NCBI GenBank assembly: GCA_958427375.1
Contig: CAUABY010000045.1
Location: 1 to 11,382 of the forward strand
Direction of reading: 5' to 3'
Length of the DNA stretch: 11,382 bases
Source: an uncultured Eubacteriales bacterium
GTDB lineage: Bacteria > Bacillota > Clostridia > Oscillospirales > Oscillospiraceae
Shown here: positions 5,955 to 11,382 of the stretch, piece after piece
Layout of the letters: each line of letters opens with the position of its first letter
Numbering within the stretch: position 1 is the first letter of the stretch
Program-made: the position numbers and the translations under genes
Notes under the pieces: model-generated
Databases searched by the model: none
Seen by the model: the letters and a program-made list of their open reading frames with translations, nothing else
Told to the model about the DNA's origin: nothing

Positions 5955-7397
5955 TCAGCTTGCGGTGTCTGGCTTCACCTCGTCAAAGGTGATGCTCAAT
6001 GTAAGGCTCTCGCCCGCGCGGTATAGGGTGACTTCGGCGGTATCGCCTGCGGAGTAGTTCTTCACGGCGGATCTGAGGTCGGAGTAGCTCTCAACTGTCT
6101 TGTCGCCAATCTGGGTGATAATGTCGCCGGAGCGGATGCCCGCGGTCTCGGCGCAGCTCCCCGCCTCGGTGCTCTGAACCATCGCGCCGAGCGGCCAGCC
6201 ATAGTAGTTGGCATAGATGGAGTTGTAGTCATTTCTCACGGTCACGCCCATGTAGGCCTTACCGGTGACATAACCCTTGGTGATGAGGTCGTTTGCGATG
6301 GAGCCCGCGTCGTTGATGGGCACGGCAAAGCTCAAGCCCTCAACGCCGCTCTTGCTGTATTTCGCGGTGACAACGCCTATGACCTCGCCGCGGCTGTTGT
6401 ACACAGGTCCGCCGGAGTTGCCGGAGTTAACAGGCGCATCAAACTGGAACATGTTGATGGCCTCGGAGTTGGAATCGGTGGTGATGAGGCGGTCGAGCGC
6501 GCTGACATTGCCGGAGGTCATTGTGAACTCAAGCTCGCCAAGCGGGTTGCCCACGGCATACACCGCGTCGCCCACGCGCATCTCATCGCTGTCGGCGAGG
6601 GTGGCATGGGGCAGCCCCTCCGCGTCGATTTTCAGCACGGCGATGTCGTTTTCAGGCTCAAAGCCGACCACGGCAGCTGTGTACTTCGTGCCGTCGTGCA
6701 TCATAACATTGATTTCCGCGTTGTTGCTGTACGCCGTCTCAATAACGTGGTAATTGGTGAGGATATATCCATCCGCCGTGATGATAAAGCCGGAACCGCT
6801 GACCGCGGCGGCGCTGCTCATGCCGAAGAAGTTGGTGTAGGTTATCTCAGACGAGATACCGACGACCTGACGGCAGGCGATATCGTATATATCAGAGGCG
6901 GCAAGCGTGCTGCCGTTCACCACGGTGCCGCTGCCGGAGCCGGAGGCGGGGTTTTGCACGGTTGTGAGGACGCTTTCTTCGTTCTCAATTGCGGCCACGC
7001 GCTCGTTTATGTCAGCCATCTGAGCTCTCACACTGCCGCCGACTATCGCGCCGCCGCACAGGCCGCCCAAAATGGCGCACACGAGACAAAGCGCGGTTAT
7101 CTTAACACCAAGGCTGCACTTTTTTCTTTGCTTCGGCTCTTTTGAGGGCTTCTCGCTTGGAGTATAGTATCTCGGCGGCACGGTGTTCTCGTCTGCGGGA
7201 ACATAGTGCGCATCGGAATATATCTTCTGGGTGTAGCCGTTTTTGTGGTGGTATTCACCATTGTCTCTGTCAGTTTCCCCGGTGAACCCGCTCGGTGCGC
7301 CATTCACTTGCGCAGAGGTCTTGCCGTTTTCGGCTGTGTTCTCTGCTTCCTGATTGAGCCGTTCGGTTTTTTCATTGTTGTTCTCTGGCTCGTACAT
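5955..7397 (-). CDS. HtrA/DegP-like membrane-anchored serine protease with PDZ domain
   Basis: A 480-aa surface protease for quality control of exported proteins, of the HtrA/DegP family. Residues 1-95 are a hydrophilic, acidic then basic cytoplasmic tail. About 99-121 is one transmembrane anchor, followed by a short coiled-coil-like stretch and a GS-rich linker (150-160). The trypsin-like domain spans about 165-365 with all three catalytic residues: His217 in TNYHVIE, Asp251 in ENDIAVLKID, and Ser328 in GNSGGPV. One PDZ domain follows (about 380-475: MGVTV, GIRSGDIITQIGDKTV). This layout is the usual one for Firmicutes HtrA. AAGGAAG lies upstream of the ATG with about 8 bases of spacing. A strong terminator follows the gene. 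It appears monocistronic, and no two-component or CtsR-type control site was recognised. Confidence 0.93.
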   Translation of the reverse strand: MYEPENNNEKTERLNQEAENTAENGKTSAQVNGAPSGFTGETDRDNGEYHHKNGYTQKIYSDAHYVPADENTVPPRYYTPSEKPSKEPKQRKKCSLGVKITALCLVCAILGGLCGGAIVGGSVRAQMADINERVAAIENEESVLTTVQNPASGSGSGTVVNGSTLAASDIYDIACRQVVGISSEITYTNFFGMSSAAAVSGSGFIITADGYILTNYHVIETAYSNNAEINVMMHDGTKYTAAVVGFEPENDIAVLKIDAEGLPHATLADSDEMRVGDAVYAVGNPLGELEFTMTSGNVSALDRLITTDSNSEAINMFQFDAPVNSGNSGGPVYNSRGEVIGVVTAKYSKSGVEGLSFAVPINDAGSIANDLITKGYVTGKAYMGVTVRNDYNSIYANYYGWPLGAMVQSTEAGSCAETAGIRSGDIITQIGDKTVESYSDLRSAVKNYSAGDTAEVTLYRAGESLTLSITFDEVKPDTAS

Positions 7398-7458
7398 AAG
7401 ATTACTTCCTTTTATGTTTCGGAGGGGCTTTGTGCTCCCTCTTTGTTGTTGTGGGTAA

Positions 7459-7486
7459 AATATAACTCAGATTTATGACCTTGTAA
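7459..7486 (-). promoter_or_regulatory. Weak promoter candidate for the protease gene
   Basis: On the minus strand, TTACAA (7481-7486), a 16-base spacer, then TATATT (7459-7464). The -35 box is poor (3 of 6), so the call rests mainly on position, about 60 bases before the ATG. Confidence 0.3.
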
Positions 7487-7520
7487 TGAACAAAAGCCTA
7501 AGTTTTTTTAAACTGCCGTT

Positions 7521-7526
7521 TATAAT
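7521..7526 (+). promoter_or_regulatory. Perfect -10 box 12 bases before a small ORF
   Basis: TATAAT at 7521-7526 matches the sigma-A -10 consensus exactly. No recognisable -35 lies at the right distance. Transcription would begin near 7533, leaving about six bases before the ATG at 7539, so the message would be almost leaderless if that start is used. Confidence 0.4.
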
Positions 7527-7538
7527 TTGTAAACGCGC

Positions 7539-7760
7539 ATGAGTGGCGCGCATAATCCGCCGCCTCCGCGGCATAATAAGCACATGAACCTGATGGATGA
7601 AAAAATGATTGAGTATTGGAACTCACTCCCACCCAGAGTGCAGACGCTGATTAGCGAAAGCGGCGCGGAGATAAGTTCCCTCGGTATGCTCACAAAGCTG
7701 GGGGATTACTACAAAAATGACCCCAGTCTGGGCGCGAAAAGCCCCAGTGTCACGGACTGA
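7539..7760 (+). CDS. Small hypothetical protein, 73 aa
   Basis: I do not recognise the family. The protein has a Pro/His-rich N-terminus (NPPPPRHNKH). It continues with a helical, soluble-looking core (about 19-60: MDEKMIEYWNSLPPRVQTLI, then SGAEISSLGMLTKLGDYY) and a short polar tail. There is no signal peptide, membrane segment or Cys. The balanced composition and the perfect terminator 15 bases after the stop suggest a real gene. The start is uncertain: the ATG at 7539 has no Shine-Dalgarno sequence and neither do the in-frame ATGs at 7584 and 7593. A perfect -10 box sits just upstream. It is transcribed away from the protease gene and converges on the ABC operon. Confidence 0.6.
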   Translation: MSGAHNPPPPRHNKHMNLMDEKMIEYWNSLPPRVQTLISESGAEISSLGMLTKLGDYYKNDPSLGAKSPSVTD

Positions 7761-7775
7761 ACGCGGCAGCAGACT

Positions 7776-7809
7776 AAAACGAGGACTGAAAAATTTCAGT
7801 CCTCGTTTT
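7776..7809. terminator. Bidirectional terminator, perfect 16-base inverted repeat
   Basis: AAAACGAGGACTGAAA (7776-7791) and its exact reverse complement (7794-7809) are separated by two bases, giving a 14-bp practical stem. A-runs and T-runs on the outside let it work in both directions, for the small ORF on the + strand and the ABC permease gene on the minus strand. Confidence 0.9.
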
Positions 7810-7869
7810 GTCGTGTCCGGCGGGATATGGTTTTCTATCCGCAACGCACCCCCGCGCAGGTATTAGTAT

Positions 7870-9867
7870 TTAACCAGCCGCCTGCGTGGTGACGAAAATC
7901 GCCGTGGGGCCGTCCGCGCCGCCGATGATGCCGACACCACCCGCGCTGGTTCGCTCGCTGTCTGTTTCGTTGAAATAGGCGATATTTGCCTCAGCCGATT
8001 CAGGGTCGGAGGCATAGAGCGAGATAGGCTCGATGTCGGTGTTCTCGCGTATCCAGTTGAGCGTATTCTCCGCATCCAGTGGTATTTCCACATTTACATA
8101 GTAATAGTTCCGGCTTTTCTCGCTGACACTGTCCTCCACCTGTACGCTGATGCCGACGTAGAAGCTGAGGTTTGACATCTGCTCAAAAAAGTATCTGTCC
8201 TGCATCGTGTACACGCGCCCGATACTGCTTGTACCCACATCAGCAAGGATGCAGTTATATATCTCCTCAGCCTGTCTCGGCGTGAGATTTAAGTATATAT
8301 TCTGCCGGTCGACTCTGGTGTCATTCTTATACTCCTGCATATATGAGCCTTCAATGCTGCTGGACGTTATCCAGTCAAAGTCTATATTTTCAACCGGCTT
8401 CAGGCGGCTGAGTATGGCTTCCTCACTGTTTAAGAGCACTTCAAGTCTGCGTATATTCGACTGTGGGTCAAAGCGCTGGTCATAATCGTAGGATATCGCG
8501 TAATCGCGCGCAAAGGTCTCGCCGTTTTTCAGCGTGTAGCACACATTGAACCAGCGCGTTTTCTCCGCGTTCTCGTTAATGTGCTTGCCGTCTATGACCT
8601 CGCGGTGATAATCGAGCACCGCGGCTATCTCATCCCGGCTCTCAAGCATGGTCGCATCGCCGTAACCGGAATTTATATACACGTTCTCAATCTCGTCAAG
8701 CTTCGGCTGCGCGGTCTCATAACCCGTCACGTCAAGCTCTATGCAGACGGTAAAGGCGACGAGCGCACAGGCCGTGATTAAATAGCCCTTCCAGCCGTGG
8801 TGGAAAACGTCCAGCGTTTTCTGCATCAGCATTTCCGCCACGAAGTAGCCGACACCCGCGCCCAGAACCATCAGCACCGCCATGATGACAGCGGTCTTTC
8901 CCGTGGAGCCGAAGGAGGATCTGAAGAGCCCGTCATAAAACGCAATCGCGCACACCACGCCGCAGCCGACGCTCATGCAGTATTTGAACACCGGCTTCAG
9001 CACCGGGATTGCCACCACGTCGCCCGCGCGCTCCATGTCGCGCTTTCTGTAGATTGCAAGGGCGAGCGCCGCCAAAATAAGCCCCGCCGCGCAGTAGGCC
9101 ACCACAAGCCCGGTGCCGTGAATGGTGAACTCACCCGTGGCGTGCTGCAAGCCGTCAGCGCCCACGGCCATGATGTCCTCATAGTCCAAGTCGCGGCTGT
9201 CGGTGAGCGCGATAATCGGTGAGAGGCGGCGGATATTGCCAACAAACGAGATGTAGCCATAGGTCAGGAAGTCGCGCAGTGCGTTGAACGCCGAATTTGC
9301 GACATAGGCCAGCACGTTCAAAATGCCGTACACCATGGGCAAAACCGCGATATTCCCCGTCAGCACCGCGCAGAAGCTGGCAAAGCCGAAGAAGGCCACG
9401 TTGCCCATCACCGCGTAGGCGACAAACACCATCAGGTACTTAAAATTGATGACCCCATAGTGCGCGTACACGGCATATGTTATGAGCGCCGTGAGCACAT
9501 CGGCGAGGATGAGCGGCACGAGCCCCGTGAGATAGGCCGTGATAAATGCCGTCTCCCGGCGGATAGGCAGGGAGTTCATCATGCCGCAGGCGCGCGTATT
9601 ATATAAGTATGAGTAGACCACCATTGCCGCAAGAATCGCGGTGAAAAACGAGATGACAAAGCTCGCGCGCGCAACGTTGAGTATCATACCGTTTACCGAG
9701 GAGAAGAGGGAATTGAAGTCTCCGCCGTAGCTGCGCGAGAGATAATCCGGTATCGCCGCGGGGAGGCACAGCAGCAGCACCGCGAAGTATACCGCCCACA
9801 GCGGCCAGCAGCGCTTCAAGTAACTGCGCGAAATCCCCCAGTTAAAGTATGATGTCTTTTGCTTCAC
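7870..9867 (-). CDS. ABC-2-type transporter permease with large C-terminal domain and GGADGPT tail
   Basis: The membrane subunit of the exporter-type ABC system encoded with the genes at 9842 and 10735. I chose the GTG at 9867 (665 aa) because GGGAGGT lies 7 bases upstream. An ATG at 9906 would give 678 aa but has no such site. About nine hydrophobic segments lie at roughly residues 21-40, 69-89, 105-134, 144-171, 173-190, 251-273, 294-314, 325-347 and 361-378. YNTRACGMMNSLPIRRE after the second segment is typical of these ABC-2 permeases. Residues about 380-640 are a soluble domain like that seen in permeases of YtrA/YtrB-type operons in Firmicutes. The extreme C-terminus, GGVGIIGGADGPTAIFV, is unusual. 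The substrate is unknown; related cassettes act in cell-envelope stress or peptide resistance. It overlaps the ATPase gene by 26 bases. Confidence 0.85.
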   Translation of the reverse strand: MKQKTSYFNWGISRSYLKRCWPLWAVYFAVLLLCLPAAIPDYLSRSYGGDFNSLFSSVNGMILNVARASFVISFFTAILAAMVVYSYLYNTRACGMMNSLPIRRETAFITAYLTGLVPLILADVLTALITYAVYAHYGVINFKYLMVFVAYAVMGNVAFFGFASFCAVLTGNIAVLPMVYGILNVLAYVANSAFNALRDFLTYGYISFVGNIRRLSPIIALTDSRDLDYEDIMAVGADGLQHATGEFTIHGTGLVVAYCAAGLILAALALAIYRKRDMERAGDVVAIPVLKPVFKYCMSVGCGVVCAIAFYDGLFRSSFGSTGKTAVIMAVLMVLGAGVGYFVAEMLMQKTLDVFHHGWKGYLITACALVAFTVCIELDVTGYETAQPKLDEIENVYINSGYGDATMLESRDEIAAVLDYHREVIDGKHINENAEKTRWFNVCYTLKNGETFARDYAISYDYDQRFDPQSNIRRLEVLLNSEEAILSRLKPVENIDFDWITSSSIEGSYMQEYKNDTRVDRQNIYLNLTPRQAEEIYNCILADVGTSSIGRVYTMQDRYFFEQMSNLSFYVGISVQVEDSVSEKSRNYYYVNVEIPLDAENTLNWIRENTDIEPISLYASDPESAEANIAYFNETDSERTSAGGVGIIGGADGPTAIFVTTQAAG
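7891..7932 (-). other. Decarboxylase-like GIIGGADGPTAIFV C-terminal tail
   Basis: These 14 codons lie in frame, seven codons before the permease stop. The motif matches the conserved IIGGADGPT segment of the beta subunits of Na+-translocating decarboxylases (oxaloacetate and glutaconyl-CoA decarboxylases), where its Asp is linked to Na+ transport. The rest of the permease shows no resemblance to that subunit. Confidence 0.75.
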
Positions 9868-10738
9868 TGTCTGCACCTCCCAGCTCATAAATGAAAATTT
9901 CCTCAAGTGTCAGCGGCACCACGTCCACAAAGAGCGGGTCTGCCGCGGCAAGAATATTCGTCAGCTCCTCCGCCTTGCCGCGCAGTATGAGCTGCTGCAC
10001 GCGGCCTGTTGTGCTTTGGTGGAGAAGCGCCAGCCCATCGGGCAGCTTTCCGCCGTCAGGCAGGGCGAGCTGCACCTTTACAATGTTCTCCTGCAAGTCG
10101 CTCAGCGAGCGCTCAATGAGCATGCGCCCGTGGTTCATTATCCCCACCTGGTCACACACGTCCTCAAGCTCTCTGAGGTTATGTGAGGAGACAACCACCG
10201 TTGTCCCGTTTTCCGCCACGTCCGCCAATAAAAGGCTCCACACCTTGCGGCGCATAACGGGGTCAAGCCCGTCAACCGGCTCATCCAGCAGCACGATTTC
10301 CGGCCTCTGCGACAGCGCAAACCAGAACGCCGCCTGCTTCTGCATGCCCTTGCTGAGCTTGCGGACGGGGCGCCTCATGTCAAGCTCAAACTCCGCGCCC
10401 AGCTCATTAAAGCGCTCCATGGAGAAGCTGGGATACATACTGCGGTAAAAGTCCGCCATGTCCTTGATGCGCGCCTGGGTAAAAAAGAAAATATCATCGG
10501 GTATGTAGGCAATGCGGCTTTTCATCTGCGCGTTTTCGTATACCGGCTCGCCGTCAATCAGCACCTCGCCCGCGTCCTGCCGGTAGATACCCGCCATGTG
10601 CCGCAGCACCGTGGACTTGCCCGCGCCGTTCGGCCCCACAAGGCCGTATACCGCGCCCGCGGGAACATTTATGTTCAGCCCGTCAAGCGCCTGAAAACCG
10701 TCAAAATTCTTTTTGAGCCCTTTTACCTCAATCATCAT
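9842..10738 (-). CDS. ABC transporter ATP-binding protein (YtrB/BcrA-type)
   Basis: The 298-aa ATPase subunit of the ABC-2-type transporter. Walker A is GPNGAGKST (35-43), the signature is LSKGMQKQ (128-135, the LSKGM variant usual in this subgroup), Walker B is IVLLDEP (148-154), the D-loop is GLDP (157-160), and the switch is His186 in SSHNLRELED. The Q-loop position reads YIPDD without glutamine, also common in this subgroup. The C-terminal region (about 215-298) is the usual extension, ending in LTLEEIFIYEL. It starts at an ATGA overlap with the regulator's stop, giving translational coupling. AAAGGAGG at 10748-10755 precedes the ATG by 9 bases. A second ATG follows immediately (MM start). 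Confidence 0.93.
   Translation of the reverse strand: MMIEVKGLKKNFDGFQALDGLNINVPAGAVYGLVGPNGAGKSTVLRHMAGIYRQDAGEVLIDGEPVYENAQMKSRIAYIPDDIFFFTQARIKDMADFYRSMYPSFSMERFNELGAEFELDMRRPVRKLSKGMQKQAAFWFALSQRPEIVLLDEPVDGLDPVMRRKVWSLLLADVAENGTTVVVSSHNLRELEDVCDQVGIMNHGRMLIERSLSDLQENIVKVQLALPDGGKLPDGLALLHQSTTGRVQQLILRGKAEELTNILAAADPLFVDVVPLTLEEIFIYELGGADSEAKDIIL
9875..9881 (-). promoter_or_regulatory. Ribosome binding site that sets the permease start
   Basis: On the minus strand, GGGAGGT inside the end of the ATPase gene is 7 bases from the GTG at 9865-9867. It is the only strong Shine-Dalgarno sequence near the permease N-terminus and favours the GTG over the upstream ATG at 9906. Confidence 0.7.
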
Positions 10739-11097
10739 TCGTCTCTGCCTCCTTTGACGAGCTTGGCAAGCTCATCGCCCTGCACGCCGAGCCCTCTCAG
10801 CTCCGCCGCAAGCTGCCCAAGCTCAGCCTTAAGCTCGTTAATTCGCATACGCACAGTTTCATCCTTCGCGCAGACATAGCTGCCCTTGCCCTGCACCGAG
10901 GCGATGTAGCCCTCGGCCTCCAGCTCCCTGTAAGCGCGCTGGATTGTGTTGGGGTTTATGGCGAGCTGCCCCGCTATCTCGCGCACCGATGGCATCTTCT
11001 CCTCCGGCGCAAGCACACCGGAAATTATCAGGTCACGGAATTTCTCCTTGACCTGCAAATAAAGCGGCCTCGGATCACGGTAGTTCAAGCTAATCAC
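10735..11097 (-). CDS. GntR-family (YtrA-type) transcriptional repressor
   Basis: A 120-aa DNA-binding regulator, first gene of the ABC operon. Residues about 10-76 form the GntR winged helix-turn-helix: PLYLQVKEKF, MPSVREIAGQLAINPNTIQR, AYRELEAEGYI, then the wing with GKGSYV. The C-terminal part (about 78-115) is a short helical dimerisation segment instead of a full ligand-binding domain, which defines the YtrA subgroup. These usually repress their own ABC operon and respond to cell-envelope-active agents. The start is a GTG with AAAAAGGAGG (11105-11114) 7 bases upstream. A promoter and an 8-7-8 inverted repeat lie just ahead, as expected for autoregulation. The stop overlaps the ATPase start by four bases. 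Confidence 0.93.
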   Translation of the reverse strand: MISLNYRDPRPLYLQVKEKFRDLIISGVLAPEEKMPSVREIAGQLAINPNTIQRAYRELEAEGYIASVQGKGSYVCAKDETVRMRINELKAELGQLAAELRGLGVQGDELAKLVKGGRDE

Positions 11098-11121
11098 CGT
11101 GTCGCCTCCTTTTTGTGTTCG

Positions 11122-11144
11122 CTGTATTAGTTTTTATAATACAG
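11122..11144 (-). promoter_or_regulatory. Putative operator of the GntR regulator
   Basis: CTGTATTA (11122-11129) and its exact complement TAATACAG (11137-11144) are separated by seven bases. The repeat overlaps the predicted transcription start and the early leader, a normal position for a repressor site. The AT-rich TATTA/TAATA half-sites fit the GntR/YtrA type. Confidence 0.7.
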
Positions 11145-11147
11145 TCG

Positions 11148-11207
11148 TATGATAGCATAGCCGCCGGGGCTTGTCAACATTTTTCTGCCCGCGGCGGCTC
11201 TATCATA
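11148..11207. repeat. 60-base imperfect palindrome enclosing the ABC operon promoter
   Basis: TATGATAG, AGCCGCCG and GGGC (11148-11155, 11159-11166, 11167-11170) pair with GCCC, CGGCGGCT and CTATCATA (11187-11190, 11192-11199, 11200-11207). That is 20 bp in total, interrupted only by a 3-base and a 1-base bulge, with a 16-base loop. The -35 box lies in the loop and the -10 box in one arm. Confidence 0.75.
11149..11177 (-). promoter_or_regulatory. Extended -10 sigma-A promoter of the GntR-ABC operon
   Basis: On the minus strand, a perfect TTGACA (11172-11177), a 17-base spacer, then TATCAT (11149-11154, one mismatch) preceded by TGC, the extended -10 element. Transcription should start near 11142, inside the putative operator, about 45 bases before the GTG. 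Confidence 0.8.
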
Positions 11208-11265
11208 GACTCAAGGCGCAAAGCTTATTATCGGCGGAGTTTTCTGTTTTGCTTTTTGCTAAATT

Positions 11266-11382
11266 TTATAAAAAGCCTCTGTTCTGTGCCTCTTCGATTA
11301 GTCTCGGCTGAATCTGCGGATACGTCCAATTATCCACTAAATCATCCGTAATTATAATTTTCTCTATTTCACTATGTATTTC
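11266..11382 (-). CDS. C-terminal end of an unidentified protein, cut by window
   Basis: An open minus-strand frame enters from the right edge and runs 38 codons to a TAA at 11266-11268. The peptide (IIITDDLVDNWTYPQIQPRL, then IEEAQNRGFL) has a natural-looking composition with W, Y and a helical end, unlike the shadow frames in this window. It is upstream of and co-oriented with the GntR operon, with 168 bases and a separate promoter between. No family can be named from this piece. Confidence 0.5.
   Translation of the reverse strand, partial: EIHSEIEKIIITDDLVDNWTYPQIQPRLIEEAQNRGFL

Noticed and set aside
6606..7145. 179-codon + strand open frame opposite the HtrA-like gene
   Set aside because: Antisense to a gene with a complete catalytic triad; Ala/Gly/His/Arg-rich composition typical of shadow frames.
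7870..7932. Na+-translocating decarboxylase beta subunit gene
   Set aside because: Only the GIIGGADGPTAIFV segment matches. The rest of the protein is an ABC-2-type permease.
8797..9222. 141-codon + strand open frame opposite the permease
   Set aside because: Extremely rich in His and Arg, no ribosome binding site, antisense to membrane segments of a real gene.
11115..11351. 78-codon + strand frame across the GntR promoter region
   Set aside because: It covers the promoter, operator and palindrome and has no ribosome binding site.

Overview
The window looks like a chromosomal segment of a Gram-positive gut-type Clostridia, probably in or near the Oscillospiraceae/Ruminococcaceae. This is inferred from strong AGGAGG ribosome binding sites, Firmicutes-style lipoproteins, an HtrA protease with a long acidic cytoplasmic N-terminus, and a YtrA-type GntR/ABC cassette. 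No rRNA, tRNA, CRISPR array, transposase or phage gene is visible. The left 5 kb is AT-richer and looks like variable, accessory, surface-exposed gene content. The right 6 kb is GC-richer and more housekeeping in character.

Left region (1-4948, + strand): two consecutive modules with the same plan. Each has a small secreted protein with a wall-binding type domain, followed by a lipoprotein of the ABC extracellular solute-binding (family 1) type. In module 1 the small protein carries a PG_binding_1-like domain (cut by the window edge) and the 700-aa lipoprotein has a beta-propeller-like N-terminal half. In module 2 the small protein carries SH3-like domains, the second out of frame, and the lipoprotein has 445 aa. 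The signal-peptide DNA of the two small genes is identical over 55 bases, and the last codons plus 14 untranslated bases after the two lipoprotein genes are also conserved, while the material between differs strongly. No permease or ATPase lies beside either solute-binding protein. After module 2 a 13-base motif occurs three times at exactly 32-base spacing.

Middle (5081-7809): a bidirectional terminator separates the + strand modules from two minus-strand genes. These are an orphan type I phosphoribosyltransferase and an HtrA-like membrane-anchored serine protease with a PDZ domain, with hairpins between them. A 73-aa + strand ORF of unknown function follows. It has a perfect -10 box so close to its ATG that the mRNA could be almost leaderless, and it ends at a strong palindromic terminator.

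Right region (7870-11382, minus strand): a GntR (YtrA-type) regulator, an ABC ATPase and an ABC-2-type permease form one tightly packed operon with overlapping genes. A good extended -10 promoter and a perfect 8-7-8 inverted repeat lie upstream, which suggests autorepression by the regulator. The permease ends with GIIGGADGPTAIFV, a sequence otherwise typical of the Na+-translocating decarboxylase beta subunit. The last 117 bases hold the C-terminal end of a further minus-strand gene that I cannot identify.
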